From HGM12669 sp048527645 (lineage in GTDB: Bacteria > Bacillota > Clostridia > Oscillospirales > CAG-272): a stretch of 19,289 nt of DNA. The DNA lies in contig DBGFNI010000174.1 of assembly GCA_048527645.1 (NCBI GenBank), forward strand, positions 1-19,289, in the 5' to 3' direction. A program made the position numbers and the translations under genes. The notes beneath the pieces were generated by a model. That model was given only the letters and a program-made list of their open reading frames with translations, was not told the DNA's origin and did not search any database. Shown piece by piece: positions 5,397 through 11,544 of the stretch (positions within the stretch are counted from its first letter, which is position 1; the number at the start of each line of letters is the position of its first letter).

Positions 5397-7715
5397 TGTT
5401 TTTGTCTCCTTTTCGTTTGTGATTTTTAATTTATTCTTGATTTTGTGATCCCGTTTGGAATCATGCATCCTAAAGAAATTTAAGCGCAGTGCGTTGGTGA
5501 CTACGCTGAAGCTGGACAAACTCATTGCCGCCGCCGCAAACATGGGATTTAACTGCCAGCCAAGCACACTGATAAATACGCCGGCTGCCAAAGGAATACC
5601 GATAATATTATAGATAAACGCCCAAAACAGATTTTCGTGAATGTTTCGCAGCGTTGCACGGCTCAAACGGATTGCCGCAGGAACATCAGACAGACGGCTT
5701 TTCATCAGTACCACATCCGCTGCGTCAATCGCAACATCTGCGCCTGCACCTATGGCGATGCCGATATCGGCACTTGTAAGCGCCGGAGCGTCATTGACGC
5801 CGTCACCGACCATGATGACGTTGCCTTTTTTCTTAAGCTCACGAATCACACTTTCCTTGCCGTCGGGGAGCACACCGGCAATCACTTCATCGACACCGGC
5901 CTTTCCTCCGATCGCTTTAGCTGTGCGCTCGTTATCGCCTGTCAGCATCACCACATGGATGCCCATATTCTGCATTTCTTTTATCGCCTGCGGACTGTCC
6001 TCTTTTATAATATCCGCAACGGCGATAATACCGCAAAGCTCACCATCGCAGGTAAAGAACAACGGCGTTTTTCCTTCTTCCGAGAGCCGCTCGGATTGTG
6101 CCTTTATTTCATCAGGCACAGGGATTTGTTCGCTGATAAATTTATAACTGCCGCCAAGCAGGACAGCACCGTCAAGGAATGCGGTAAGTCCGTTGCCCGG
6201 TAAGGCTTTAAACTGCTCTACCTCACCGGCTGCCAAACCTTCCTGCTCCGCCCTTTGCGTGATTGCACGTGCCAACGGATGCTCGCTTTTTTTCTCCAGC
6301 GCATAAGCGATAGACAAAAGTTCCTTTTCGCTTCTTCCGTTTGTCGGAATCATATCCGTGACTCTTGGTTCTCCTTGCGTTATCGTCCCGGTTTTATCAA
6401 GTGCCAAAATCTGCGTTTTCCCGGTTTTTTCCAAAGATACAGCCGTCTTGAAGAGAATACCGTTCTTTGCTCCCATTCCGTTTCCGACCATGATGGCTAC
6501 AGGCGTGGCAAGTCCAAGCGCACAGGGACAGCTAATCACCAATACAGATATACCCCTCGCCAAAGCAAAGCCTACTGTCTGCCCGGCGATCAGCCATGCT
6601 ATCACGGTTATCACTGCAATCGCAATCACGACAGGGACAAACACGCCTGATACCTTGTCTGCTACCTTTGCAATGGGCGCTTTTGTTGCAGCCGCATCAC
6701 TGACCATCTGAATAATTTGCGAAAGCGTGGTGTCCTCACCGACTCTTGTTGCTTCACAGCGGATAAACCCCGACTGATTCAGCGTTCCGGCGGAAACGGT
6801 GCTTCCAACCGTTTTGTCTACCGGTATACTCTCGCCTGTCAGGGTGGATTCATCTACCGCGCTGCATCCCTCTAAAACGGTTCCGTCCACTGGGATATTT
6901 TCACCGGGACGTACGACAAAGACATCACCCTTTGCCACCTGCTCAATCGGCACGGTTATTTCGGTACCGTCCCTGTCCAGCGTGGCAGTTTTGGGCGCCA
7001 GCTTCATCAGTCCTTTCAGAGCGTCGGTGGTTTTGCCTTTTGAGCGCGCCTCCAGCATTTTTCCAAGGGTTATCAGCGCAAGTATCATAGCGGCGGATTC
7101 AAAGTAAAACTCGTGCATATAGGACATTACGGCAGCCGTGTTGCCCTTTACCTGCGCATCCGTCATTGCAAAGAGTGCAAAGGTACTGTAACCAAAGGCA
7201 GCCGTAGCACCTAATGCAACTAATGCGTCCATGTTCGGCGCACGATGCCACAAGCTCTTGAATCCGCTGATAAAAAACTTCTGATTGATAACCATGATTG
7301 CAACCGTTAACAATAGCTGCAAAAGTCCCATTGCCACATGGTTATGATCGAAGAAAGGCAGCAGAGGCCATCCCCACATCATATGTCCCATGGAAACATA
7401 CATAAGAACGATCAAAAAGCCGAGGGATGCTATCAACCGTTTTTTAAGAACGGGGGTTTCTCTGTCCTTCAGTGCGTCTGTGTCGGAAGATGACCGTGTG
7501 TTCCGCTCCGTGTTTCTTTTTTTAATTGCCGCGTCGTATCCTGCGTTGCGAACCGCCGCTATAATCTCTTCAGCATCGGCAGTTCCCTCCACACCCATGG
7601 AATTGGTAAGCAGGCTGACCGAGCAGGAGGTTACACCTTTCACGCCTGATACCGCTTTTTCCACCCGGGCGGTACAGGCGGCGCAGCTCATACCGGTTAC
7701 TGTATATTGCTCCAT
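5187..7715 (-). CDS. copA: Copper-translocating P1B-type ATPase CopA with in-frame C-terminal CopZ-like domain
   Basis: The 842-residue protein (ATG at 7715) exports Cu(I) across the membrane, driven by ATP. In order: an N-terminal HMA domain with GMSCAAC (Cys11/Cys14); transmembrane helices; TGES (about 293-296, actuator); the ion-binding CPC in SCPCALGLATP (396-398); DKTGT with phosphorylated Asp440; SEHPLA (HP, about 479-480); TGDN; GDGVNDAP (about 637-644); then YN (702-703) and MSLSS (731-735), the Cu(I) signature of the last helices. A lysine/asparagine-rich linker (about 749-773) then leads into a second, complete HMA domain, GMMCGHC. An alternative TTG start at 7727 is only 2 nt from the AGGAGG site (7730-7735), so the ATG is preferred. 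csoR ends just upstream and its stop overlaps the ribosome binding site, so both are in one operon. Confidence 0.96.
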   Translation of the reverse strand: MEQYTVTGMSCAACTARVEKAVSGVKGVTSCSVSLLTNSMGVEGTADAEEIIAAVRNAGYDAAIKKRNTERNTRSSSDTDALKDRETPVLKKRLIASLGFLIVLMYVSMGHMMWGWPLLPFFDHNHVAMGLLQLLLTVAIMVINQKFFISGFKSLWHRAPNMDALVALGATAAFGYSTFALFAMTDAQVKGNTAAVMSYMHEFYFESAAMILALITLGKMLEARSKGKTTDALKGLMKLAPKTATLDRDGTEITVPIEQVAKGDVFVVRPGENIPVDGTVLEGCSAVDESTLTGESIPVDKTVGSTVSAGTLNQSGFIRCEATRVGEDTTLSQIIQMVSDAAATKAPIAKVADKVSGVFVPVVIAIAVITVIAWLIAGQTVGFALARGISVLVISCPCALGLATPVAIMVGNGMGAKNGILFKTAVSLEKTGKTQILALDKTGTITQGEPRVTDMIPTNGRSEKELLSIAYALEKKSEHPLARAITQRAEQEGLAAGEVEQFKALPGNGLTAFLDGAVLLGGSYKFISEQIPVPDEIKAQSERLSEEGKTPLFFTCDGELCGIIAVADIIKEDSPQAIKEMQNMGIHVVMLTGDNERTAKAIGGKAGVDEVIAGVLPDGKESVIRELKKKGNVIMVGDGVNDAPALTSADIGIAIGAGADVAIDAADVVLMKSRLSDVPAAIRLSRATLRNIHENLFWAFIYNIIGIPLAAGVFISVLGWQLNPMFAAAAMSLSSFSVVTNALRLNFFRMHDSKRDHKIKNKLKITNEKETKTMEKTLKIEGMMCGHCEMHVKKALEALDGVKKAEVSHKTGTAVVTMEKEISDDVLKKAVADGGYQVTDIQ
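5406..5413 (-). promoter_or_regulatory. Internal Shine-Dalgarno site for CopZ start
   Basis: On the - strand the site reads AAAAGGAG, 9 nt before the ATG at 5396. In the copA frame the same bases encode Glu-Lys-Glu of the linker. A ribosome binding site of this quality at the ideal spacing from a domain-boundary methionine is unlikely to be accidental. Confidence 0.75.
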
Positions 7716-7736
7716 GTTTTTTTGCAACGCCTCCTT

Positions 7737-8045
7737 TTATTTCATCAGTTTTTGCAGAGTTGCCACTAACTCGTCAATGACTTCATCCTTGCCGTCACGG
7801 ATATCTCTGGCCACACAGCCTCGAATATGACTCGCCAGCAGCTCCTTATTAAAAGCATTGACTGCAGCGTTCACAGCGGCAGACTGGATTAAAATATCCG
7901 CACAGTAAGCATCTTTTTCCACCATTCCGCGAATCCCGCGAATCTGCCCTTCAATTCGGTTTAGGCGGTGAATCAGCTTTTTGCGTTCTTCATATGAGCG
8001 AGCTGTTGTTTTTCCACAGCATCCGCATACTTCTTTATCAGACAT
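7737..8045 (-). CDS. csoR: CsoR-family copper-sensing transcriptional repressor
   Basis: The 102-residue, all-helical DUF156 protein carries the Cu(I)-binding triad Cys48 (DAYCADIL), His73 and Cys77 (SHIRGCV). These are equivalent to the Cys-His-Cys site of known CsoR proteins, so copper rather than nickel or formaldehyde is the likely effector. LIHRLNRIEGQIRGI (25-39) is the conserved first helix. An extra N-terminal CGCC (7-10) could be a second metal site. The ATG at 8045 lies 8 nt after AAGGAGG (8054-8060); an in-frame GTG at 8051 is too close to it. The apo-repressor binds DNA and Cu(I) releases it. Two palindromes in its own promoter show autoregulation together with copA. Confidence 0.95.
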   Translation of the reverse strand: MSDKEVCGCCGKTTARSYEERKKLIHRLNRIEGQIRGIRGMVEKDAYCADILIQSAAVNAAVNAFNKELLASHIRGCVARDIRDGKDEVIDELVATLQKLMK

Positions 8046-8062
8046 CGTCACATCCTCCTTAC

Positions 8063-8079
8063 ATACCCCAACGGGGTAT
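8063..8079. promoter_or_regulatory. CsoR operator 1 (start-point proximal)
   Basis: ATACCCC (8063-8069) and GGGGTAT (8073-8079) form a perfect inverted repeat around AAC. It matches the known GC-centred, AT-flanked CsoR box pattern and lies between the -10 and the csoR start. Confidence 0.9.
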
Positions 8080-8083
8080 TATC

Positions 8084-8112
8084 ATTATATACCCTGATGG
8101 GGTATATGTCAA
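8084..8112 (-). promoter_or_regulatory. Sigma-A promoter of the csoR-copA operon
   Basis: On the - strand the -35 TTGACA (8107-8112) and -10 TATAAT (8084-8089) are perfect consensus with a 17-bp spacer (8090-8106). The spacer is filled by one CsoR-type palindrome, so repression would exclude RNA polymerase. Confidence 0.93.
8087..8107. promoter_or_regulatory. CsoR operator 2 (inside the -35/-10 spacer)
   Basis: ATATACCC (8087-8094) and GGGTATAT (8100-8107) form a perfect inverted repeat around 5 nt. It overlaps the spacer and parts of both promoter boxes. With operator 1 the centre-to-centre distance is about 26 bp, so two tetramers could bind near each other. Confidence 0.9.
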
Positions 8113-8207
8113 TAGGAAAACAGCATAGCCGCAAATATTTAATTTTAATTTGAATCCTAAAGATACCGATTCTACACCGAAAGGGTTTTCTAACTGATTT
8201 CGTATAT

Positions 8208-8237
8208 CAAAAAAGGTGGCCGAGTTATTCGACCACC
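8208..8237 (-). terminator. Rho-independent terminator after the HTH gene
   Basis: On the - strand GGTGGTCGA pairs with TCGGCCACC (8215-8223 and 8229-8237 on +) around ATAAC, with one G-T wobble, followed by TTTTTTGA. It lies 19 bp after the stop of the 8256-8777 gene and insulates the copper operon from it. Confidence 0.87.
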
Positions 8238-8255
8238 AAGATTTTTGGGACTTAT

Positions 8256-8777
8256 TCACTTATCTGAACTAATATTGAAAAAAATACCCCGAACCATATT
8301 GACGGCACTGTGAAGGGTTGTATATATCTTACTTGATAGATCTGTAATTGATCTTTCTTTTTTTGATAAGTCAGTTCTTAATATATCTTTATTTAATTGC
8401 GTTGGATTTTCCAACGTAGGATTTTCCTGCGTTGGATTATCCAATGTTGGATTTTCCAATGTAGGTAAATCCGATACTGGCTTTTTGAGAAACTCATAGA
8501 TTATATAATCTGCGCCGCGCAAGCGTCCTTTTTCGTCGCGTTCCCGGCTGCGGACAATATATCCGGCTCTTTCCAGCTCCCGTATTGCCTCCCGGATCGC
8601 GTCAATCTTTTCCCGGTTGATAAGGGACAGACCTTTCAGCGTGTAGTCCCAGTTATCCGGCAGGGACAGCATTTGGGACAGCAGACCCTTTGCTTTTAGG
8701 GAAAGCTCCTGATTGCGTAGGTGGTGATTGGACATAACGGTGTAGCCGCTGTTTTTTTCCACCCGAAATACTGCCAT
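8256..8777 (-). CDS. Helix-turn-helix protein of the ICE/conjugative-plasmid type, C-terminally shortened
   Basis: The 173-residue protein opens MAVFRVEKNSGYTVMSNHHLRNQELSLKAKGLLSQML, then YTLKGLSLINREKIDAIREAIRELERAGYIVRSRERDEKGRL. This winged-helix start is common in genes of Clostridial integrative conjugative elements. Residues 106-127 are a run of pentapeptides (TLENP/TLDNP/TQENP/TLENP/TQ) that usually links to a long C-terminal domain (DUF6017-type). Here the protein stops soon after, with an unrelated tail (TTLHSAVNMVRGIFFNISSDK), so the C-terminal domain seems lost. It may be a pseudogene or a short natural variant. AAAGGAG lies 10 nt before the ATG. It follows the Cys-rich gene and ends before a strong terminator. 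Its role is probably in element replication or regulation; this is family-context inference. Confidence 0.72.
   Translation of the reverse strand: MAVFRVEKNSGYTVMSNHHLRNQELSLKAKGLLSQMLSLPDNWDYTLKGLSLINREKIDAIREAIRELERAGYIVRSRERDEKGRLRGADYIIYEFLKKPVSDLPTLENPTLDNPTQENPTLENPTQLNKDILRTDLSKKERSITDLSSKIYTTLHSAVNMVRGIFFNISSDK
8397..8462 (-). repeat. 15-bp tandem repeat encoding [T-(L/Q)-(E/D)-N-P] units
   Basis: Four and a half copies of a 15-nt unit encode TLENP, TLDNP, TQENP, TLENP and TQ in the HTH protein. The DNA copies differ at synonymous positions, so the repeat is not newly expanded. It is a flexible linker and a likely hotspot for slippage. Confidence 0.85.
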
Positions 8778-8797
8778 AGGTTATCATCTCCTTTCGC

Positions 8798-9010
8798 TCA
8801 CTCTGCCTTGCTGCGCCGGATTGCGGTCAGTCTGCCCGGTTCATACGGACACTCGCCATATACACAAAACCGATATTTCCAGTGCGGACGGTAGAAGTGG
8901 CAGGTGTTACAATCCTCATGCTCGGTGCAGCCGTTCTCGTACCGGTCAAATCTGGGCTTTCCCTGCATGAGCATTTCAAATGCGCGGCTTTTACCGCTCA
9001 TAAAGTACAT
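8798..9010 (-). CDS. Small cysteine-rich protein associated with mobile elements
   Basis: The 70-residue protein (MYFMSGKSRAFEMLMQGKPRFDRY, then a Cys-rich part) has six cysteines: CTEHEDCNTCHFYRP and CVYGECPYEPG. The spacing resembles a small metal-binding (zinc-like) domain. The C-terminus is basic. I recall similar small ORFs next to the HTH gene in Clostridial conjugative elements, but I cannot name a function. AGGAGG lies about 10 nt before the ATG at 9010. The gene ends 20 nt before the HTH gene, and they are likely cotranscribed. No promoter was seen, and a terminator lies upstream (9043-9081), so expression may be low. Confidence 0.65.
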   Translation of the reverse strand: MYFMSGKSRAFEMLMQGKPRFDRYENGCTEHEDCNTCHFYRPHWKYRFCVYGECPYEPGRLTAIRRSKAE

Positions 9011-9042
9011 TCCGGCTGCGCCTCCTTTCTGGATTTGGGCAG

Positions 9043-9081
9043 AAAAAAACGCCGCAGACTTCTTTCAAAATCTGCGGCGTT
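9043..9081 (-). terminator. Strong - strand terminator with no intact gene in front of it
   Basis: AACGCCGCAGA (9048-9058) pairs perfectly over 11 bp with TCTGCGGCGTT (9071-9081); on the - strand the stem is followed by seven T. It should end a gene located to the right, but none is intact there, so the gene has probably been lost. Confidence 0.85.
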
Positions 9082-9091
9082 GCGGGATGCG

Positions 9092-9125
9092 AAAAGGGAT
9101 GCTGCCTTGCGGTAACATCCCTTTT
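9092..9125. terminator. Second stem-loop, symmetrical terminator-like
   Basis: AAAAGGGATG (9092-9101) pairs perfectly with CATCCCTTTT (9116-9125), and an inner TGCC/GGTA pairing extends the stem. Runs of A and T at both sides make it a possible bidirectional terminator. It lies only 10 bp from the 9048-9081 hairpin. Confidence 0.6.
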
Positions 9126-9172
9126 GTCGCTCGGTTATTCAATTTTTGAGCTAACCTGTTTGCCCACTGCCC

Positions 9173-9228
9173 TTAAAAGCGTTGATTTTACTGGATTCTT
9201 GCTTGTTTTCTTATGTCAACGCTCTTAA
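9173..9228. repeat. 13-bp inverted repeat with 30-nt spacer at the edge of the accessory block
   Basis: TTAAAAGCGTTGA (9173-9185) and TCAACGCTCTTAA (9216-9228) are inverted copies with one mismatch. No T-run follows directly, so a terminator is not the best reading. The - strand frame 9215-9135 reads as a 26-residue start-less peptide ending RAVGKQVSSKIE, possibly a remnant gene end. The rest of the 9011-9334 gap holds only the two hairpins just upstream and a T-rich tract (9231-9250). Confidence 0.45.
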
Positions 9229-9334
9229 AGGCCGCGCTCCTTTTTTCTTGAAACATCATAAAGCCAAAAGCTTCAGACTTTCAGACTCCTGCCGATCGGT
9301 TTGACAGGTTCAGACATCGAATGACAGACCGGAA

Positions 9335-11311
9335 TTACCCGTAGTAATCCTCGAAATCATAGTCATCGTAGTCGTAGTCATAATCGTAGTCGTAGTCATA
9401 ATCGTAGTCATAATCGTAGTCGTCATAGTAATCATCGACAGTATCCATGGCGCCGAAGGAATCGAACTGAGAAAAGATATCGCCGAGCAAATCATTGTTC
9501 TCGATATGCTCCATCAGTGCTTCAATTGCGGACTGCAGACCATCCACATCGATGTTTTTGCCGTCCTGCTCCAGCTCTGCATCCTTCAGGTCAACCTTCT
9601 TGGAAACAGTGGTTGCGCCGTCATAAGATACGCTGAACACTTGCTCGCCGTCTTCCGATGCGGTGAGCTTCGCGCTGCTGACCAGATCGTCGCCGTCCAC
9701 GCTGTCCTCCGCATCCAGCGAAAGCTTCGCACCGTCCATATCCATCTTCAGAGAGAATGTGCCGACATTGACCGGCGCGCCGTTGACCTTCTTCTGCGCA
9801 CTGCTGAACGTGCCGGAAAGGATCTCGTCGTCCGCAACGCTTGCAGAAATCTCACCCTCCACGGAATTCTTGCCGCGCTGATAATCCAAAACGCATTCGA
9901 CGTTGGTCTCGTCGTTGGTGGCAACGCGGACGATCATGCGTCCGTTTTTGCCCTGTTCGTAAGCGGCAAGCAGAATGGTTCTGCTGTCGCCGTCATATTC
10001 GATGGCCGCCTGACGCGCCGCGATCTTGCCGCGGGAGGTATAGTATACGGTATACTGCACTTCCTCGTCAAACGAAACCTCATCTGCCAAATCCTGCAAA
10101 GCATCTGCCGCGTCGGAAAGCAGATCGGCGATGTCATCCTCTTCCGGCCATTCGTCCAGCATCATGTCGAGCGCATCGTCCGCGTCATTTTCTCCCGTGG
10201 CGAGCGCAGCAAACTGCAAAAGCCACTGCAGCTCGTTCGGCAGCTCCTCTGCGTCATGCTCCTCCAGATACGCCTCAAGCGATGTCATAATCTTGACAAT
10301 CTGCTCATCCTCTTCCAGCTTGGTACCCAGCGCCTCCAGAAAGGCCTTGACCACGTCCTCGTCAATGGTAAAGGTAACCGTGGTGAAGCGGTCGCCGTCA
10401 ATCTCCTGCTTGCCCTTCTCAATGTTTGCCTTGGGAATGCTCTCGTCCAGCAGCAGGAAATAAGATTGCAGATACTTCTTGAGCTGTTTTTCGCTCATGC
10501 CGGTCATTTCTTTGATACAGCCGTCAGCGAAAACCGAGCGATCCTCATCCATGTTCCAGAAGATTCTCGTGTCGTCATCTCCGAAGAACTGGATCGCCGC
10601 CTGATCTCTGTCACGGATCATCTGAACAGACATCAGCTCGCTGCCGTCGTATTGGATGCCGAAATCACAATACATTTTGTCTTTCGCGCCGTTGACCTGC
10701 TGGCTTGAGGTCAGCTTCACTTTTTCTTCCGTCCCGTCTGCGGACACCTTCAGGGTATACTCCCCGTCGGCGCTGAATTTCAGGTCTTCCCACTGATACA
10801 TTTCCTCGATCACAGCGGAAAATTCCTCTGCCGCTGCCATTTCACTGGACAGATAATACTTGGTCTCACCCAAAACAGTCCGGGAAATCGAAGGATAAAA
10901 GGCATAGCCGACCACAGCGACCACCGCAATGATCAGCACGGCAATCAGCGCGACCAAAAGCGGACGCTTCTTCTTGGGCTGGGGCACAGGCTGCACGGGA
11001 ACAAACGCCGCAGGCTGTTCTGCCGCAGGCTGTTCTGCCGCAGGCTGCTCTGCCACGGGTTCTTCCGCTGCGGGCTGCTCTGCCACAGGCTGTTCAGCCA
11101 CGGGTTCTTCCGCTGCGGGCTGCTCTGCCGCGGGCTGTTCTGCCACGGGTTCTTCCGCTGCGGGCTGCTCTGCCGCAGGCTGTTCTGCCACGGGTTCTTC
11201 CGTCGCGGGCTGTTCCACGGTCTCTTCGGTCAGCGGCGCACCGCACGCGGGACAGAATTTTCCGTCTTCTTCCAAAGGAATCCCGCACATCGGACAAAAC
11301 TTCATTGACAT
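9335..11311 (-). CDS. Zinc-ribbon membrane protein with AEQPA/AEEPV repeats and Asp-Tyr tail
   Basis: The 658-residue protein has a distinctive layout. (1) A zinc ribbon with Cys6/9 and Cys20/23 (FCPMCG, FCPACGAPL). (2) A low-complexity Glu/Gln/Pro/Ala repeat, about 32-102. (3) KKKRP followed by one transmembrane helix (about 117-138). (4) A roughly 480-residue acidic domain that should lie outside the membrane, with LSSEMAAAEEFSAVIEEMYQWEDLKFSADGEYTLKVSADG near its start and many beta-like segments. (5) A C-terminal tail, 626-658, in which 30 of 33 residues are Asp or Tyr. Zinc-ribbon plus TM plus large extracytoplasmic domain is common in Clostridia; the function is unknown and I do not recognise the domain. 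AGGAGG lies 9 nt before the ATG, and a promoter sits at 11345-11373. It is the leftmost intact gene right of the accessory block. Confidence 0.85.
   Translation of the reverse strand: MSMKFCPMCGIPLEEDGKFCPACGAPLTEETVEQPATEEPVAEQPAAEQPAAEEPVAEQPAAEQPAAEEPVAEQPVAEQPAAEEPVAEQPAAEQPAAEQPAAFVPVQPVPQPKKKRPLLVALIAVLIIAVVAVVGYAFYPSISRTVLGETKYYLSSEMAAAEEFSAVIEEMYQWEDLKFSADGEYTLKVSADGTEEKVKLTSSQQVNGAKDKMYCDFGIQYDGSELMSVQMIRDRDQAAIQFFGDDDTRIFWNMDEDRSVFADGCIKEMTGMSEKQLKKYLQSYFLLLDESIPKANIEKGKQEIDGDRFTTVTFTIDEDVVKAFLEALGTKLEEDEQIVKIMTSLEAYLEEHDAEELPNELQWLLQFAALATGENDADDALDMMLDEWPEEDDIADLLSDAADALQDLADEVSFDEEVQYTVYYTSRGKIAARQAAIEYDGDSRTILLAAYEQGKNGRMIVRVATNDETNVECVLDYQRGKNSVEGEISASVADDEILSGTFSSAQKKVNGAPVNVGTFSLKMDMDGAKLSLDAEDSVDGDDLVSSAKLTASEDGEQVFSVSYDGATTVSKKVDLKDAELEQDGKNIDVDGLQSAIEALMEHIENNDLLGDIFSQFDSFGAMDTVDDYYDDYDYDYDYDYDYDYDYDYDDYDFEDYYG
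9368..9421 (-). repeat. 6-bp tandem repeat encoding nine consecutive Asp-Tyr dipeptides
   Basis: Nine units, GAC-TAC or GAT-TAT, run without a break in the coding frame. Slippage in 6-nt steps keeps the frame and changes only the number of Asp-Tyr pairs, so length may vary between strains. Confidence 0.9.
11006..11218 (-). repeat. Tandem repeat encoding AEQPA/AEEPV units
   Basis: About 14 five-residue units (VAEQP, AAEQP, AAEEP), arranged in higher-order 10-15-residue blocks, fill residues 32-102 between the zinc ribbon and the membrane helix. The DNA repeats are nearly identical, unlike the older repeat at 8397-8462. The result is a long, acidic, proline-rich cytoplasmic linker. Confidence 0.9.
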
Positions 11312-11344
11312 AAATTGGTTCCTCCTAATATTTTTTTCAAATTT

Positions 11345-11373
11345 ATTTTAACATTTTCATGTTTTTTTGTCAA
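11345..11373 (-). promoter_or_regulatory. Promoter of the zinc-ribbon membrane protein
   Basis: On the - strand the -35 is TTGACA (11368-11373), the -10 is TAAAAT (11345-11350), and the spacer is 17 bp. The start codon follows about 33 nt downstream of the -10. Confidence 0.82.
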
Positions 11374-11458
11374 GTATTCACTGAAATTGTCGAATCTTGT
11401 TTTTGTCTGAAGGAAAAAATTCTCAAAGGATTCTACCCACTTATGTAAAAAATAAGAC

Positions 11459-11487
11459 TTGAAAGATTCTGCCGTACGTAGTATAAT
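11459..11487 (+). promoter_or_regulatory. Promoter of the hemolysin-III family gene
   Basis: TTGAAA (11459-11464) and TATAAT (11482-11487) are separated by 17 bp. The ATG at 11545 is 57 nt downstream of the -10. It diverges from the promoter at 11345-11373. Confidence 0.82.
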
Positions 11488-11544
11488 AGCAACAGGCATT
11501 TACACAACGGTGTGATCCCCCATTTTCCCAAGCAGGAGTATCTT

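Noticed and set aside
8059..8259. 66-codon - strand frame between the HTH gene and csoR
   Set aside because: It runs through the terminator at 8208-8237 and the csoR promoter and operators, so it is not a gene.
8397..8462. Regular repeats considered as a CRISPR array
   Set aside because: Units are 15 bp, directly adjacent and in coding frame, with no spacers.
9506..10708. 400-codon open frame on the + strand opposite the zinc-ribbon gene
   Set aside because: It is fully antisense to a gene with a good start, promoter and domain structure; the composition is a mirror of its codon pattern and no domain is recognisable.
10929..11351. + strand frame with Ala-Ala-Gly-Cys-Ser repeats
   Set aside because: It is the reverse complement of the AEQPA/AEEPV repeat of the real gene and has no ribosome binding site.
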